Below, piece by piece: positions 48,239 to 61,194 of a DNA stretch of 64,000 nucleotides (the stretch's first letter is position 1; each line of letters starts with the position of its first letter). The DNA lies in assembly GCF_040712315.1 (NCBI RefSeq), contig NC_134016.1, positions 6,560,782 through 6,624,781 of the forward strand, given 5' to 3'. The position numbers and the translations under genes are program-made. This DNA is from Castanea sativa (lineage: Eukaryota > Streptophyta > Magnoliopsida > Fagales > Fagaceae). Under the pieces are notes generated by a model. It ran no database searches, was not told the DNA's origin, and was given only the letters and a program-made list of their open reading frames with translations.

Positions 48239-51200
48239 ATGAAATCCAGTGTAATGGGCTCTCTGGAATTCCAATTCCCTCAACTGGGTTTTCTCCAAAA
48301 CCTCTCCAAACCCCACCCACGATGCTCTTCCATGGTCACCTGTGGGCTTAGAGGCGGACCCAGAAAGCCTTTGTGGAGGAAAAGTGTTCTGTCATCAGAA
48401 ACCATTCAAGTAGTCCATTCCTTGAAGCTAGCCAAGTCATCCACATCCAGATTACAACAGGTTTTTAGTGGCAGACTCAGCAGGCTCTTGAAGGCAGACT
48501 TGTTGGACACTTTGGCTGAACTCCATAGACAAAATGAGTTGGACTTAGCCCTCAAGGTATACATTGCTCATTCTTGGTTGAATATAAATTGCTTTTGTGT
48601 ATGTATTAGAATATATGAGCATATGTTAGTATGACTTGATGCCCCTCTGAGTACTGCTTTTCGTTATGAAAAATGCTAAAGTTTACAAATTTTACTACAA
48701 AATGTTTACAAGATGCGGCAATGAATGAGATTGGTAAACTTGACAACATAATAAATGGATGTTTGAATAAGTTATTAGTTATCGGTATTGGTAACATATC
48801 AGTTTGTAAGGCTTGTGTACTAAAATTTGTAGTATTCCTAGCAGCTGCATCACTCTTTTGTTATATATATACGCGTTTGTGGCACTGTATAATCTGCCTA
48901 GCAAAAAACACAAGTGGGGATTTAAAAACAAAAAAGAAAAAGAATTTGATAAATTACGAATTGTCCCCAAAGCTTAAGCTGATAGGAAATGACTAATTTG
49001 ACATGAGATTTTTTATCGGTTGTCCCAAAAGCTTAAGGTGAATGAAAAAGATTAATTTAATCATTTTACCATTATTCTAACATAATTTGCATGTGTCTAA
49101 TTTATGTGTATGTTGGGAAATTAAGACCCCGGTTGATAGAATTAACAAGTTTTAAACTCAAGTTGTTAATTAGATTTATTATGAATAAAATTTGTTAAAA
49201 CAAACAAACATCAATATCATGTCAAATATAAGTGCAGCGGAAAAGTAAATAAGACAAGATATGATGACCCAAGAAAACCAATAAAACCAACCAATTTCAC
49301 AGTAAAAAACCTGGGAGGAAACCTTCTTGAAAAGCAATTCACTATAGTATAGAGAAGTTTCAGATCTAGTACAAAACCTTTGTCCCTAGACTCTACAATC
49401 CCCATAGATGAACTTACAGAAAAAACATTCTACCGCTTCAGAATTTCTGAACTCTTCAATATAGAACGTCACCCTTTTGATGCACGAATCCCAGTACGTG
49501 ACTCACTCATTTGCACGAATCCCAGTATGTGACTCACTCACCAACTTGAGAAAAAAGGATGTTGGCTGCAAAGTTCTTCACTTCATTAACAATGAAGATC
49601 AAGAGGCACTTGGTTACAAAACCCTAAGACTCAAAGACACAGTAGCTTCTTTCAGAGAAAATAGGGCTTTGGTCATATTTTGCATATATCTCCTTGTATT
49701 CTCTTATGTGACGGCCTCTAAAATAAGTTTTATATATGTCTAAGGTTGTGAGAAAAGAAACCCTACACAAATATACATAAGCATGGGTCGAAAATCAGAT
49801 TTGAAAATTCTAATTTCCGTAACTTCAGTAGATACCTCGATAGATGGTATTTGTCGAGCCTCATTAAACCTCGATAGATAGCTAGCTGTCGAGCTATTTG
49901 TCCGCAGGTGTCGAGCTATCTATCCAGCCTTAGTGAACAACTTTTCTTCACTTGTTTCTTGGTCCAATTTTCTTGGCATTCATACTAGACTTGAACAACT
50001 TGTTCTTTGAAGTATTAAACACATCCTATTTTACCCAAATGCAAGTAAAGTGCGTTTTGTCAAAAGATTAGTCAACTACATAAAATATGTCCTTAACAGT
50101 GTATATGGAAATTAGCCTTTTTTTTGGTCCGCTAAGGAGAATCTGATGCATAGTCTAATAGGTATATATTTATTGTGTGACAAAGTATTTATGGATATTT
50201 GGAGAATTTAGGCTTGATGTTGGAAATACTACTAAAGAAAATTGGGATTGAAAAAGTTTGGTTGGATTTTAATTATTATGGTTAAAACTTGAATGACTGA
50301 TTTGCAGATTGCTTGGAATGTGGTAGAATTTTAACTTTCTTGTATATGAAAAACAAATATTAAGAAAATTCAAGATGTTGAAATGTCAATTGAAATTTTG
50401 AAAGTTGATTTAATTCAATGTTGTTTTCCATTTGGAACAACCATGAGCATTCAATTGTGCTAGAATTACAATTTGGGTAGATTGTATAATTGAAAACTTT
50501 GATAATTTGAAACTAATAACACCGAAGAAAATGTCTGTTTTTGTTAGTTTCGTACCATGAGCCCTTTTTTTTTTTTTTTCTCAGAAATAGTTCACTTTTA
50601 TGATCATCTTTGTGAATAGTCCTTTCTTCTGTATTAGGTTTCGTTATTGAGTGTTCTTGTCATCAGACAGTGTACTTGTTAGCAGATATTTTGTTCAGGT
50701 TTTAAGAGATATAAGCAAAATGGGGAAGACTCTCTAAAAAGAAAAAATGTATCTCTTGACCTATTTTATTCAGGGAATTTCCATATTGTATGATATCAAT
50801 GGCTTTGATCTGATCTGATTTTCTTTAATGATACTTGTTAGTTGAGGGTAACTTCTAGTTTTTGGCTGTCAAGCCAGGTTACTACTTTGGTAAACAATTT
50901 TAAGTGGTTTGCCAATACAGTTGCACAAATTAAATAAGTATTGCTTTGGGGAATATCTTGAAGCATTTAGAACAGAATGGCTGGTTCCTTGTCCTCGTGG
51001 TTGAACTGCCAATTTAAAAGTTTCCAAAATGCTGACTCCAATTAAGATAGCCGTATGACTAAGTTCTGGCCTACTTCTAAGTGTTTAATTTGCCCAATTC
51101 TGTTATCTGTTGAATATCCTTTCTTTTGAATTTTGTATTTTATCTGAATATAAATCAGGTTTTAGGTCTTCCAATTTGTGCGCAAGGAAGAGTGGTATCA

Positions 51201-52424
51201 ACCGGATCTGCCCTTGTACTGTGACATGATTCTATTGTTGGGAAAGAACAAATTGATTGACATGGCTGAAGAATTCTTTTCTGAACTAAAGAAAGAAGGC
51301 TTACAGCCCAACACAAGGGCTTTCGCTGAGATGATTGGGGCATATATACGAGTGGATATGATAGAAAAGGCAATGGAGACATATGAATTGATGAAGGCAT
51401 CAGGTTGTGCCCCAGATAGATTGACATTTATGATATTGATAAGGAACCTTGAGAAGGCAGGAAAAGAAGAACTTGCAGCAATGGTAAAGAAGGAATGTGT
51501 TGAATATGTTGATTCGCCTGAGAGATTCCTGGAAGAAGTTGAACAGCATGTAAGGATTTTAAGTCTTTATGCACTCCAAGTTTTTTTTTTTTTAATAGTA
51601 CATATGAATCTAATTTTTTCTATGCATCCTTATTAATATATTGAAATATAGCTGTGTTCTCCTACTGCTATATGGAGGAAAATCTGCATCAGAAGAAACT
51701 TTCTCACGTGTCATTTATAAAAGGCATAGATGCAATGGAGCTGGAAACCCTCTATTGATATTTCTAAGGATAGATTAAGCCTCTAATCTGTGGACAATTT
51801 TGAACCTAGTCATTAGGTTTTATACCAATCATTTTCCCTTGTCTTCTCTTGCTCCTTCCACATATCTTCTAGTTCTTTCAAACTGTCCTTTGCCCTTTAA
51901 CATTATATAATTACCAAGATGAAACCAACGTTCTTTGGACCAAATGGTATCCCCAACTCTCTTACACAAGTGGTAGAGGATGAGATCTCGGGTCAATATT
52001 GTATAGGTGTTTGAAGCCAATGGGATATTTTCTTATCCTCACACATGTTTGTTTTAGTAGGACAAGCCACAGTCATAAATAACACTTTTTTTTTTTTCAA
52101 TTTAACGTTGTGCTTTAGCTAAAAAGCTATGAATTAGAAAGCCTAAGCTATTTCAAGTTATACCTGACAGTAGTACCTATCAAAAAAATAAAATAGTTAT
52201 ACGTGACAGTAGTGATTTTTAGCATTTGCAATGTGGAAAGGAAGCAAGTTTGTTATTTCACAAGCACTTAGAAAGCCTAAACACTGTTCTGTTAATCTCA
52301 CTATTTTAGTAGCTGAATAAAAGAAGCATTTATTACTTTAATTAATAGTTTTTCTCCTTTAAAACAAGCACTTCTCAATTTGGTCTGAAAAATATAAAAA
52401 CTTCTGAGGGGCATTCGCTTTTGC

Positions 52425-52491
<67 letters not shown>

Positions 52492-52793
52492 GGTTGGGGG
52501 GGTAAAAAGTTTGTTTTAAGTTTAATTTTTCAGTTTGTTTCTATCATTACGAAAAAAGTTGACAAACTTGGTGGACACATAAAGGATATCCTTTCTTTTA
52601 ATTTATATGCTAAGCAAGAACAATTAATGTAGAGTGGTGTAGCTTCAAATGGATTCACATTTGTGAATGTGGCAATGTTTCTCCAAAAGCTTATGAATTT
52701 TTTGTCCTCATTCATATTTTGTTTAGACCAAGTATCTGACTTTGGCCACTTCTATTGTTTCAGCAAAAGAGGAAATCGTTCAATCTTGCGTGA
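48239..52793 (+). CDS. THA8-like PPR protein, probably organellar
   Basis: Three exons in phase: 48239-48556, 51166-51549, 52764-52793 (TGA); 243 residues. The first about 75 residues are Ser/Arg-rich and low in acidic residues, as in plastid or mitochondrial transit peptides. Then come LLKADLLDTLAELHRQNELD and LALKVFQFVRKEEWYQPDLP, followed by PPR-type helical repeats: LYCDMILLLGKNKLIDMAEE, FFSELKKEGLQPNTRAFAEM, YIRVDMIEKAMETYELMKAS and GCAPDRLTFMILIRNLEKAG. The tail is EQHQKRKSFNLA. This short P-class PPR layout resembles THA8 and THA8-like proteins, which bind organellar introns and help splicing. A second in-frame Met at 48254 could be the start instead. The exon 2 acceptor chosen is the one that gives LALK-VFQFV. 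Intron 1 holds a solo LTR, intron 2 an (AT)n run. Confidence 0.9.
49111..50098. mobile_element. Solo LTR, 988 bp
   Basis: Begins TGTTGGGAAATTAAG and ends ATGTCCTTAACA, giving TG...CA ends with a 4-bp terminal inverted repeat (TGTT/AACA). It is flanked by a perfect 5-bp duplication GTGTA at 49106-49110 and 50099-50103. Inside is a ~30-bp direct repeat (GCACGAATCCCAGTACGTGA at about 49483 and 49513) and TCGATAGATAGCTAG-type motifs. There is no internal domain, so this is what remains after LTR-LTR recombination, probably of a copia element. It lies in PPR intron 1. Confidence 0.88.
52428..52486. repeat. (AT)n microsatellite
   Basis: About 29 AT units in intron 2 of the PPR gene. Confidence 0.95.
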
Positions 52794-54031
52794 AAACTTC
52801 CAGTGCTTGGACTGCAAACTTTAGATTGGTCTACTTTAGTACATTTAGGTGAGCAACAGACATAGCCAGGCTCTCATTGTAGCTTGTTGTCAACAGATTA
52901 GAGATTATGAAGAGTCATTTTGAAATATGGTTTGGCAGTGTTATTGTTATTTTAATAAATGCTGCACATCTGTAGGCCTTACCTTTGTCAATACTTATGT
53001 AGCTATCTTGATTCTTCATTTGATATCAGGAATAACTTCATGTAGTAAGAGGTTCTAGATATACATGGGGTGTTTTATCCCTGTAGTAATTCATATGATC
53101 ATTTCGGATATCTCTAATGTTTCTATTGAGAGTTCTTATAGGAATGGAATGAAATGAGTAAATTATAGAAGTATAAAATGAATGGAATTAGAATGAGTAG
53201 ATTATAGAGGAACTCCATGTTTTATTAACATGCAGCATGATAATTGTTTGGCTACACTGTTGGATGCAAACCATAAGATTCTTTTTCTTATTTAATTTAC
53301 CTCATGTATAGTAGTTGCTGCCTTGTTGGGTACAGGCTCAAAGGTAAATAACAGGCTATTGTTGTTTTGTCTGCCTTTCCATTTTATTTTTACCCAAATG
53401 ATAGGATCTGAAGTTTTGAACTTGCTACAAGTTTTGGTTGTTAAAAAAAAAGGAAAAAAGAATTTGGATTTTAATTCTTTGTTATTATTATTAGTAGTAG
53501 TAGTAAGTTACATACGCATCTAATGGATTAAACCTCACATTCCGATCAATTATTATGGAAGAAGGAAGTATTAGTTGATACTGTTGAATTATAGCTCATT
53601 GAATTAAGTTCTAATTCTTATTGTTTAGCCTGATGCAGAAAGCCTTTTCTTGTTAGGGGTCTACATCCTTCTCGATAAAATGGTGCTCAACCACTCAACC
53701 ACGCACTAGATCTTCCAAATGTTTTGTTTGGTCATGTTCAGGGAGTGTGATCAATGCACTAGTGATTAGTGAGTTTATTTAAGTTGCGAGAATGAATAAA
53801 GGTAAAGAAAGACTAGAAACACTTGTAGAAGTAAATAGAAAATAACATGTCAATCAAGAAAATGACAAAGTATGACTTCTTCGTGTGACCAACTCTTACA
53901 CTTTTACCGTTGTTGAGGATCTATAAATGGCTCCAAAAAAATTGGAACTAGGACTTTGTTAAAATTTTTTTTCCAAATAACCTTAAATATCAAACCATTT
54001 CGTTAGTTGTCACGTTTTAAAACAATGTGGG
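52794..54031. other. Intergenic stretch after the PPR gene
   Basis: Begins with the PPR 3' UTR. AT-rich. A partial internal duplication around AATGGAATTAGAATGAGTAGATTATAG lies at 53140-53210. I see no gene. Confidence 0.5.
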
Positions 54032-54813
54032 AAACTAGTATATTGAGTGTCTAAAACTCGAGTTTCTAAGTCTCGATTTGTAAGAGATGGCATCTGATGC
54101 AGAAAAATATCCATGTGGAACTCGAATTTCACTGTTTTATTTTTTTTTTTCCCTTCCTCTTCTACCCGTTCTTCTTCCTCGCGTGCGTTTTATTTTTTCC
54201 TTCTTCTTCGTTCTTCGATGCTGAGATGAGATGCATAGAATCTAAAAATTAGAGTCTAGAAAAAATTATGTAGGGACCCACCATCTTCACCGTTTCCTTA
54301 AGGTTCTATGGCACCAGCAAAAAAAAAAAAATACATAAACCCATAGATTGAGATGAACACCAGACCCAAAAATTTACATGAAATCCAAAAAATGAAATGA
54401 ACATCAAACCCATAAATTAACATCAAACAACAAACCCAAAAAAATTACATCAAACCCACAAATTTACAATCTAGAAATAAACATATAGAGAGATCAAGCA
54501 ACAAACCCACTAAGATGAACAATCCAGAACCCATAAGCAACTCCTTATTTCAGTCATCAACAAACCCAGATCGGCTCACCCAGCATTCAATTGACTAGAT
54601 CGTCTCTTTGTTCTTCCTTTGTTCTTCAGAGCTTCAGATCGTTCTTCCTTTGTTTTTCTCCAAAATCGAGTCTTAGAGACTCGGTTTTGTTTTTTAGAAC
54701 TCAAGTCTATAAGACTCAAGATCTATGTGGCATCATACTGCCAATGAGAATTGAGTCTTTAACCCTCAGGTTTTAGATTGAAATCAACTCTATGAAACTC
54801 AAGATGCTAGTTT
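54032..54813. mobile_element. Fold-back type repeat element, 782 bp
   Basis: The left end AAACTAGTATATTGAGTGTC is mirrored on the right, which reads AAACTAGCATCTTGAGTTTC on the minus strand. Subterminal ACTCGAGTTTCTAAGTCTCG and its inverted relatives (GAGTCTTAGAGACTCGG) continue the mirror. The interior is C/A-rich with CAAACCCA repeats. It is non-coding, and I see no clear target duplication. Confidence 0.55.
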
Positions 54814-55254
54814 ACAGAATTCTTTCAAACGTTTGTTAACTTATGATATTGTTTCCTCTCACTGTGTTAGGCTGCAAATATCCCTGACTTTGTTGTGTTT
54901 ACTCATCTCATATCTCGTGCAAATTTCAAATGTAATGAAACATTCTTCGCAAATAGGGTATGTTGTGTTTATTTTGTAGTTTTTTTTTTTTGGTTGCCCT
55001 ACCCTACCTAAAGTTGTAAGCTCGCATTTGGAGGAATCCATACCCAATGAAATTTTGAACTGACATATCGACTGAAAATGGTTAATTATGATTACAGGAC
55101 CTTTCTTCAGCCTTCGGGTCACGGATGTAGGCAAATGCGCACTTTACCATGCACAAAAACATCGAGCATATTAAGCACTGTCAAGAGCATTATAGCTCAT
55201 GGTATTACCCACTCTCCTCTATGTAAAAAACCAAGGTTTAAACAATCTTCCACA

Positions 55255-55271
55255 CCCCCCCCCCCCCCCCC
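55255..55271. repeat. Poly(C) tract
   Basis: Seventeen consecutive C in intergenic DNA. Confidence 0.95.
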
Positions 55272-55334
55272 AATTGTTATATCAATTGAATTATTGTTAT
55301 TATTTTAAAGCGTCTAGGGAGACAAACACATTAG

Positions 55335-55450
55335 CCCAAGGAATAGCACAATCGGTTTATACCACACCTTATAAGGCAGAGGTCACTAGTTTAAATCTAC
55401 ATTTCTCCCTTCCCTTTGAGGCCAAAACTCACACACACAATTCTAAACCT
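55335..55450 (+). mobile_element. tRNA-related SINE fragment
   Basis: AATAGCACAATCGGTTTATA is followed by GGCAGAGGTCACTAGTTTAA, resembling A- and B-boxes. Same family as the minus-strand copy at 30785-30910. No clear tail. Confidence 0.5.
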
Positions 55451-55965
55451 TGTCTGTGATCTTCCCAATTGATCAGTTTGGCCTAAGCCAAGAGGAAGAA
55501 GAACATGCTTAGAAGAATACAACTGTGAATAGTTTGATAGGGACAGATGAAATTTCAGTATTTACCACGAATTTGTGTAGTAGTAAACAAATAATGGCTA
55601 TATTGGATGCTGATTCCTCTCAACTCCATTAATGAAATGGAAAATTTTCATACGGTGCATTTGTAAACATATAATGAATATATTGGATTCCTCTCAACTC
55701 CATTCACGAAATGGGAAATTGTCATACAACAAGGTAATTCTTTTGTTCTTTTTTATCCTTCTATGGTCAAAGTAAATCTACAAAGAAATGCCTGAAAATA
55801 CACATATTACAAGCCAAAATACATATGAGAACATGGGCCGGTTTTCTCCAATGAAGTAAGAGAAAACACATCTATAGATACCAAAAGGCAGCAAAATATG
55901 AAAAACATAGTGTAAAGAACAAAATTCCTAACTGACCATAAACAATAGCTATTACAATTCCCTTT

Positions 55966-58900
55966 TTAGCTAGCCAAGTGGCTGGGAGAGTTGTTAAACA
56001 TACTGTGCCACATGAATGCTCTTGAAAGCACCATCTCAAGCTCTTGGTGAGTCCAGTTTTGGGTCGGAAGGTGTTGAAGGAACATCACCAATTCTTGGAA
56101 ATCAAGCTTCTGAAGCTTATCTGACCACTGAACATAAGGTAACAGCTCATTTTAATCATTTGACATAATCATCACCATCACAAAAGCAAATGCAACATCA
56201 TCTAGGCAACTACACAGATTTATTTGGATAAAAAGGCATACGGAAATGGCATACAAGTTTTTTTTAAAGACCATATAGAGACGGCCTTTCCCCTCCAAGG
56301 ATTGGGACAATGGTTTGAGACATTCATCAATTGTTTGCAAAGTTTCAGAAAGTTAATCACATTTACAAGGAAAATTAATGAGCAGCTGATGCTATGGCTA
56401 ATGTAGGACATGCTGCTAATAATTAACAGTATTAGGATGGCAGTTTTGCTTTCAAAATACAATGGACTTAATGAGAAGCTATCAGTTCTGCTATGTACTA
56501 ACGTTTATTAATTAATGCATCTTTTCCTACAAGAAAATATTGAAAAAAGATAACGTGTTGCGTGGAATAGGTATAAAAGTGCAACAAGAAATATAGCAAT
56601 AATAAAGTGGGAACTTTGTGCACCAGGTATGACCTTTTATGACTTATATAATGTCTTAGGCCAGAATATTTGGCAAAAAGACCAATGAAGAACGCTGCTT
56701 TTTTTTTTTTTTTTTGATGAACAATGAAGAACGCTGCTAGAATGCCCATAAAAGGTTCACTCGCCTGCCATGACTTAAGAACATCACCAGTTTTATGTGT
56801 ACCATATGACTTATTTCTAAATGGGGAGTAAATAAAAACCCATCCTGAGGCTGCTGAAACTTGCCATGTTTTTAGTTCTAGAAATGAAACAGAAACTCGC
56901 TTTATAAAATAAAATTATTTCCCCTCCCTGGATCAGCATATTACAAGAAACGTACTTTCTAATTGGCAATTAAAAGGTCAGTGTGGTTCTTGGTTTAGCA
57001 TTCCAAAGTGAAATACATCAATACCAAGTCCAAATGAGGAGCTAATAAAACACCCCAAAAAGTGGCACGCGGATGCTAGATGATGCAAGTGAAGCACAAC
57101 TTTTTTCCCTATACATACCTACCTATATATTACTCAATATCTATCAGATGGCAGTAAAGAGATGCATCAACATTTACCGACAAAACATTTCTAACCATAA
57201 ATCTGAGCATGCAACCAAGTAGATCATACCAGCACAAAGCAAGAATGTCCATCTCACCGTTAAAAGAAAACTGGCAAATATGTACACAAGGAAATCTGGC
57301 AACGCATCCCCTTCCGCAAGATATGTGTCCCACAGGCGTGTAACAAGATGGAAAGGTATCTAACAAAAAAGAACAAGCCATTAGCTTTGCATAAATAATA
57401 AAAACAGTTCATGGCCAAATCTCTGCTCCAAATGTTATTAGCTGCAACTTAAGCAACTTAGAGATTACATATTAGGTTCACATTCTTAACAAAACTTGTG
57501 GTATAATAAGATAGAGGAGAATACAGCAATTCCTGACACAAAAATGCATTTGTAGAAGAAAGCAAACCTCGCGTATTAGAAGACAGTTGAACCAGCGGAA
57601 AGCAAATTGAAGAAATTCCAGCCCTTGCTCCTCCATGTGTCTTGAAACAGGTTCTAGAGCATTTCAAAAAAGTATTCCAGTCAATAAGACCCAGCATATT
57701 ATAATTAAAATTTTTGGATGGATATAAATGTTAAACAGGTGAAGAAACAACAAGGATTAGATATAGTAAGGTGATGGAAATTGTGACATGTTACCTGCAC
57801 TGATTTAACTGGGTAATATATATAAGACAAACATTTTGGTAGTGCATATGGAAGATTCCTCACCAACCACAACACAAAAAAGATCTGGGAAACCCAAGAA
57901 AGCTTTTTATTAAAGCAGTTGAAAAGTTCCTTTCCCATTGAAGCCCTTGGAATAACTACAAAAATATGCTCCCCTTTACTTTAGTCAAAATAAAATTCCT
58001 AAATATTACAGTTTCTAGAAAAGCATAAATTACCAATAATACAATTTTTACAATAAAATATGTATAGAAAATCTGCAGCTAACGCAGTTAGGTTGGCGTG
58101 CTCTATGGGATGGAAGGGTTTTTTTCCCCTGCATTTATAATAGTAACCAGATATTCTTAATTTCATTTTGAATTGTTGAACAAAGGATATTTTAAATGAC
58201 GATGGACTTGTCTAACTAGGTCTTGGCCTATAGGAGGGTGGTGTGCCGTTTCTAAACATAATTAAGTGCGTTATCAGGTATGACTCTTGTGATCATTCTT
58301 GGTTTAATTCATGTATCTCACTAATAATCTAGGTACACGGCATTGGGATCCTTAGTTCACTCAATCCTTTAGGTTGGGAATTAGAGTCAATGAAGAATCC
58401 CTTCAATTTTCTGTATTCTAGTTTTCCATTTTGTCAATGAGAGGATCGATTATCTTGGAGTTTGACTGTTTGACATAGAATGAAAAATTTGGAAGTCAAT
58501 CATCTTGCCTTTAGGAGCTCAATTCAGAAAGTGTTAGCCATTTGGGATGGCATTCGTGAACATATGGAGGAGCAGTTCCATTGTGCCTACTGCGGACAAT
58601 GTGGTGGGAATTGAAAAATAGAAATTTTTTTTGATAAGTAAAAAAAAAAAATGGTGCTGAATGCCCAATCATGTTATTATACAATTTTTATAAAGATCCT
58701 AATATTATTCGATGACTACATAGGGTAGTGTCCCTTCATCTTCTTTTCTACATTTCTTACATCTGTTGAATCTCATATTGTAATTGCATAGGAGTAACTC
58801 AATGCACATATTATGTATTCAAACTTAGCTCCTCTTTAAATAAAATTAGTGTTATAATTAATTAAACCATTGTTTATAAGTTATAAAAAAAAGGTTTAAT

Positions 58901-61126
58901 TAACTCAAATATCCATTTTAATCCACAATTTTGTAATTTTTCAAAAACACCAAATTAATCCCAGATATAATCCTACAGCTGAAGATATATCCCCTTGCTG
59001 AATCTCAAGACTGAATTTCATGTAGAAGAAAGAAAAATACATCTAAAAAATATAACTATCATCATACTTAATTATACAGAGATATTTCCATACTGGAAAC
59101 AGATTAAGTACCAATTTAATGTAACTTTGTATACCATAGCATCAAGAAACTGGCTAAGAAACCTTAACTTCATTCAATACTTAGCACATGTCTACAAGTG
59201 CCAAAGGCTTCCCCCCCAAGAGATGGAGGGAGAAAGGGAAAAGAGACAGGTTAAACTAGCTGAGGGACACAAGTCCCATAATCTTACTGCAGGTACCATA
59301 TAGGCATAACCATTAGCTATATTTGTCTACGTATAACCGTGACTGACTATGAAACAAAAATTATGGGGCCGTTTGGTGACGTTGTTTGTATTTTTTGAAA
59401 ATACTTGTGGGTGAAAAAGTGTATAGAAATACGTGTAATGTTGTTTAAAAACTGAAAAGTGTTGCTTAAACTACCATACCAAACGGCCCCTATATGTTTT
59501 GGGCCTATGTCCATTCAACGCTATACACACAACACAGGCAAAGGAAAAAACCAAGCCTAGAATATATGTATAATGGCGTAAAGCAGTTAATATCACACAA
59601 AGAAAGGGGCTCTAGATAAAGTGTTACCATCAATCCGCCTGACCAATTCCTTCAACTTAAACACAAGCCTTTGAATTCCCGGTTGAGCAAAAGTGTAATG
59701 GTCTTGCATACCATCAAGCAACTTCGATAGACACCAGTAGCAATCAGCCTCTAAGTTAGAGATATTTTCCAGAGACAAATCAGAGATTGACCAGTTATCC
59801 GCACCCCCTTCTAAGTATTCTGACAAGAAAACAACTAGAAAGGGTGTAGCCAGGTCATTTATTCCCTGAACATATCCACTTGCAGGATGCCGAATGGCCC
59901 TGGAAAGAAATCAGGAAAGATAGTAAAGATATAGATAATTAATTCAATCAAAATATAAGGAAACTATTTCAATGATAACACTTACACAACCCTACACCAC
60001 ATCCCCTTTTTCCCCCTTCTTAAAGTAGTAACTGTGGATATAAAATAATTTCAGCCCAAGGTATGCAAATTAACAAAAATACACAATAACTTATGGATGT
60101 GGAATATGGTAATTCCAAAAACTATGGACATAGGATTAAAATTATATGTATTTTGACACATAGGATTAGAACAATAGATTTTCTTTTAATAAATAAAATA
60201 CTTTATTGAAACAAAAGATAAGGAACCTACCAATCATATCAAATTAGAATCAGAGATTCAGCAATTCATTGAATTCTAAAAAAGATACAAATGGGATAGT
60301 GCCTAAGGCATTCATCCAATCATACAATGATCTCAAAAAGGATATTTTGATAACATGATTGAGATGTTCAACACCATCAAAAGTTCTAAAATTCCTTTCT
60401 CACCATATGAGTTATGACCAGATGATAAATAAAGGAGCTTCCTTCCAAGCTTTTACACCCTGGTGCCAACAATTCAAGTACCGATTTGGCATAACCCAAG
60501 ATACTCTAAATAAAGAAAACATTAGAGGCCAAGATCTCTTGTCACAAAGCAAAATGGTATAAGATGTCCACTGTCTCTCCTCTATTCTTACACATACAAC
60601 ACCAACCCAGATCACCATATGACGCTTCCACAGATTACCAATAGTCAAAATCTTGCACAAGGCTGGTGTCCAAGTGAAAAAAGCGATCTTACAAGGCACT
60701 CTAGCACCCCAAATGCTTTGCCAAAGAAAGGAATATTCCTTGAACTCCTTAATTCATCATAAGATTTAACATCATATTTTCCATTCTTTTTTAAGGTCAA
60801 TGGTAATCTGTTCTCACCTTGAGTAGAGGGAAAATTAGAATACAGCAAGTCAAATAAATTCTCCACTAACTTCACTGTCCCCCATTCCCACCAAGTAGAA
60901 GGCCATAGAGGCCTTTTTGTCCAACGCCAAAGTAAAATCAGGAAACAAATATTTAAGGCAGGATTTTTGTAATTTTTGTTGGCCCCTCACCTTGATTAAG
61001 GCAGGAAACCTACCTCACCTTGATTTTCTTGATTCTTGTAATTTTCGTACTTGATTGTTGACCCCTGTACACTCCTTGTGTACTCGGGTGTCCCTTTTTT
61101 ATATCAATAAAACTCATTACTTATCA

Positions 61127-61194
<68 letters not shown>

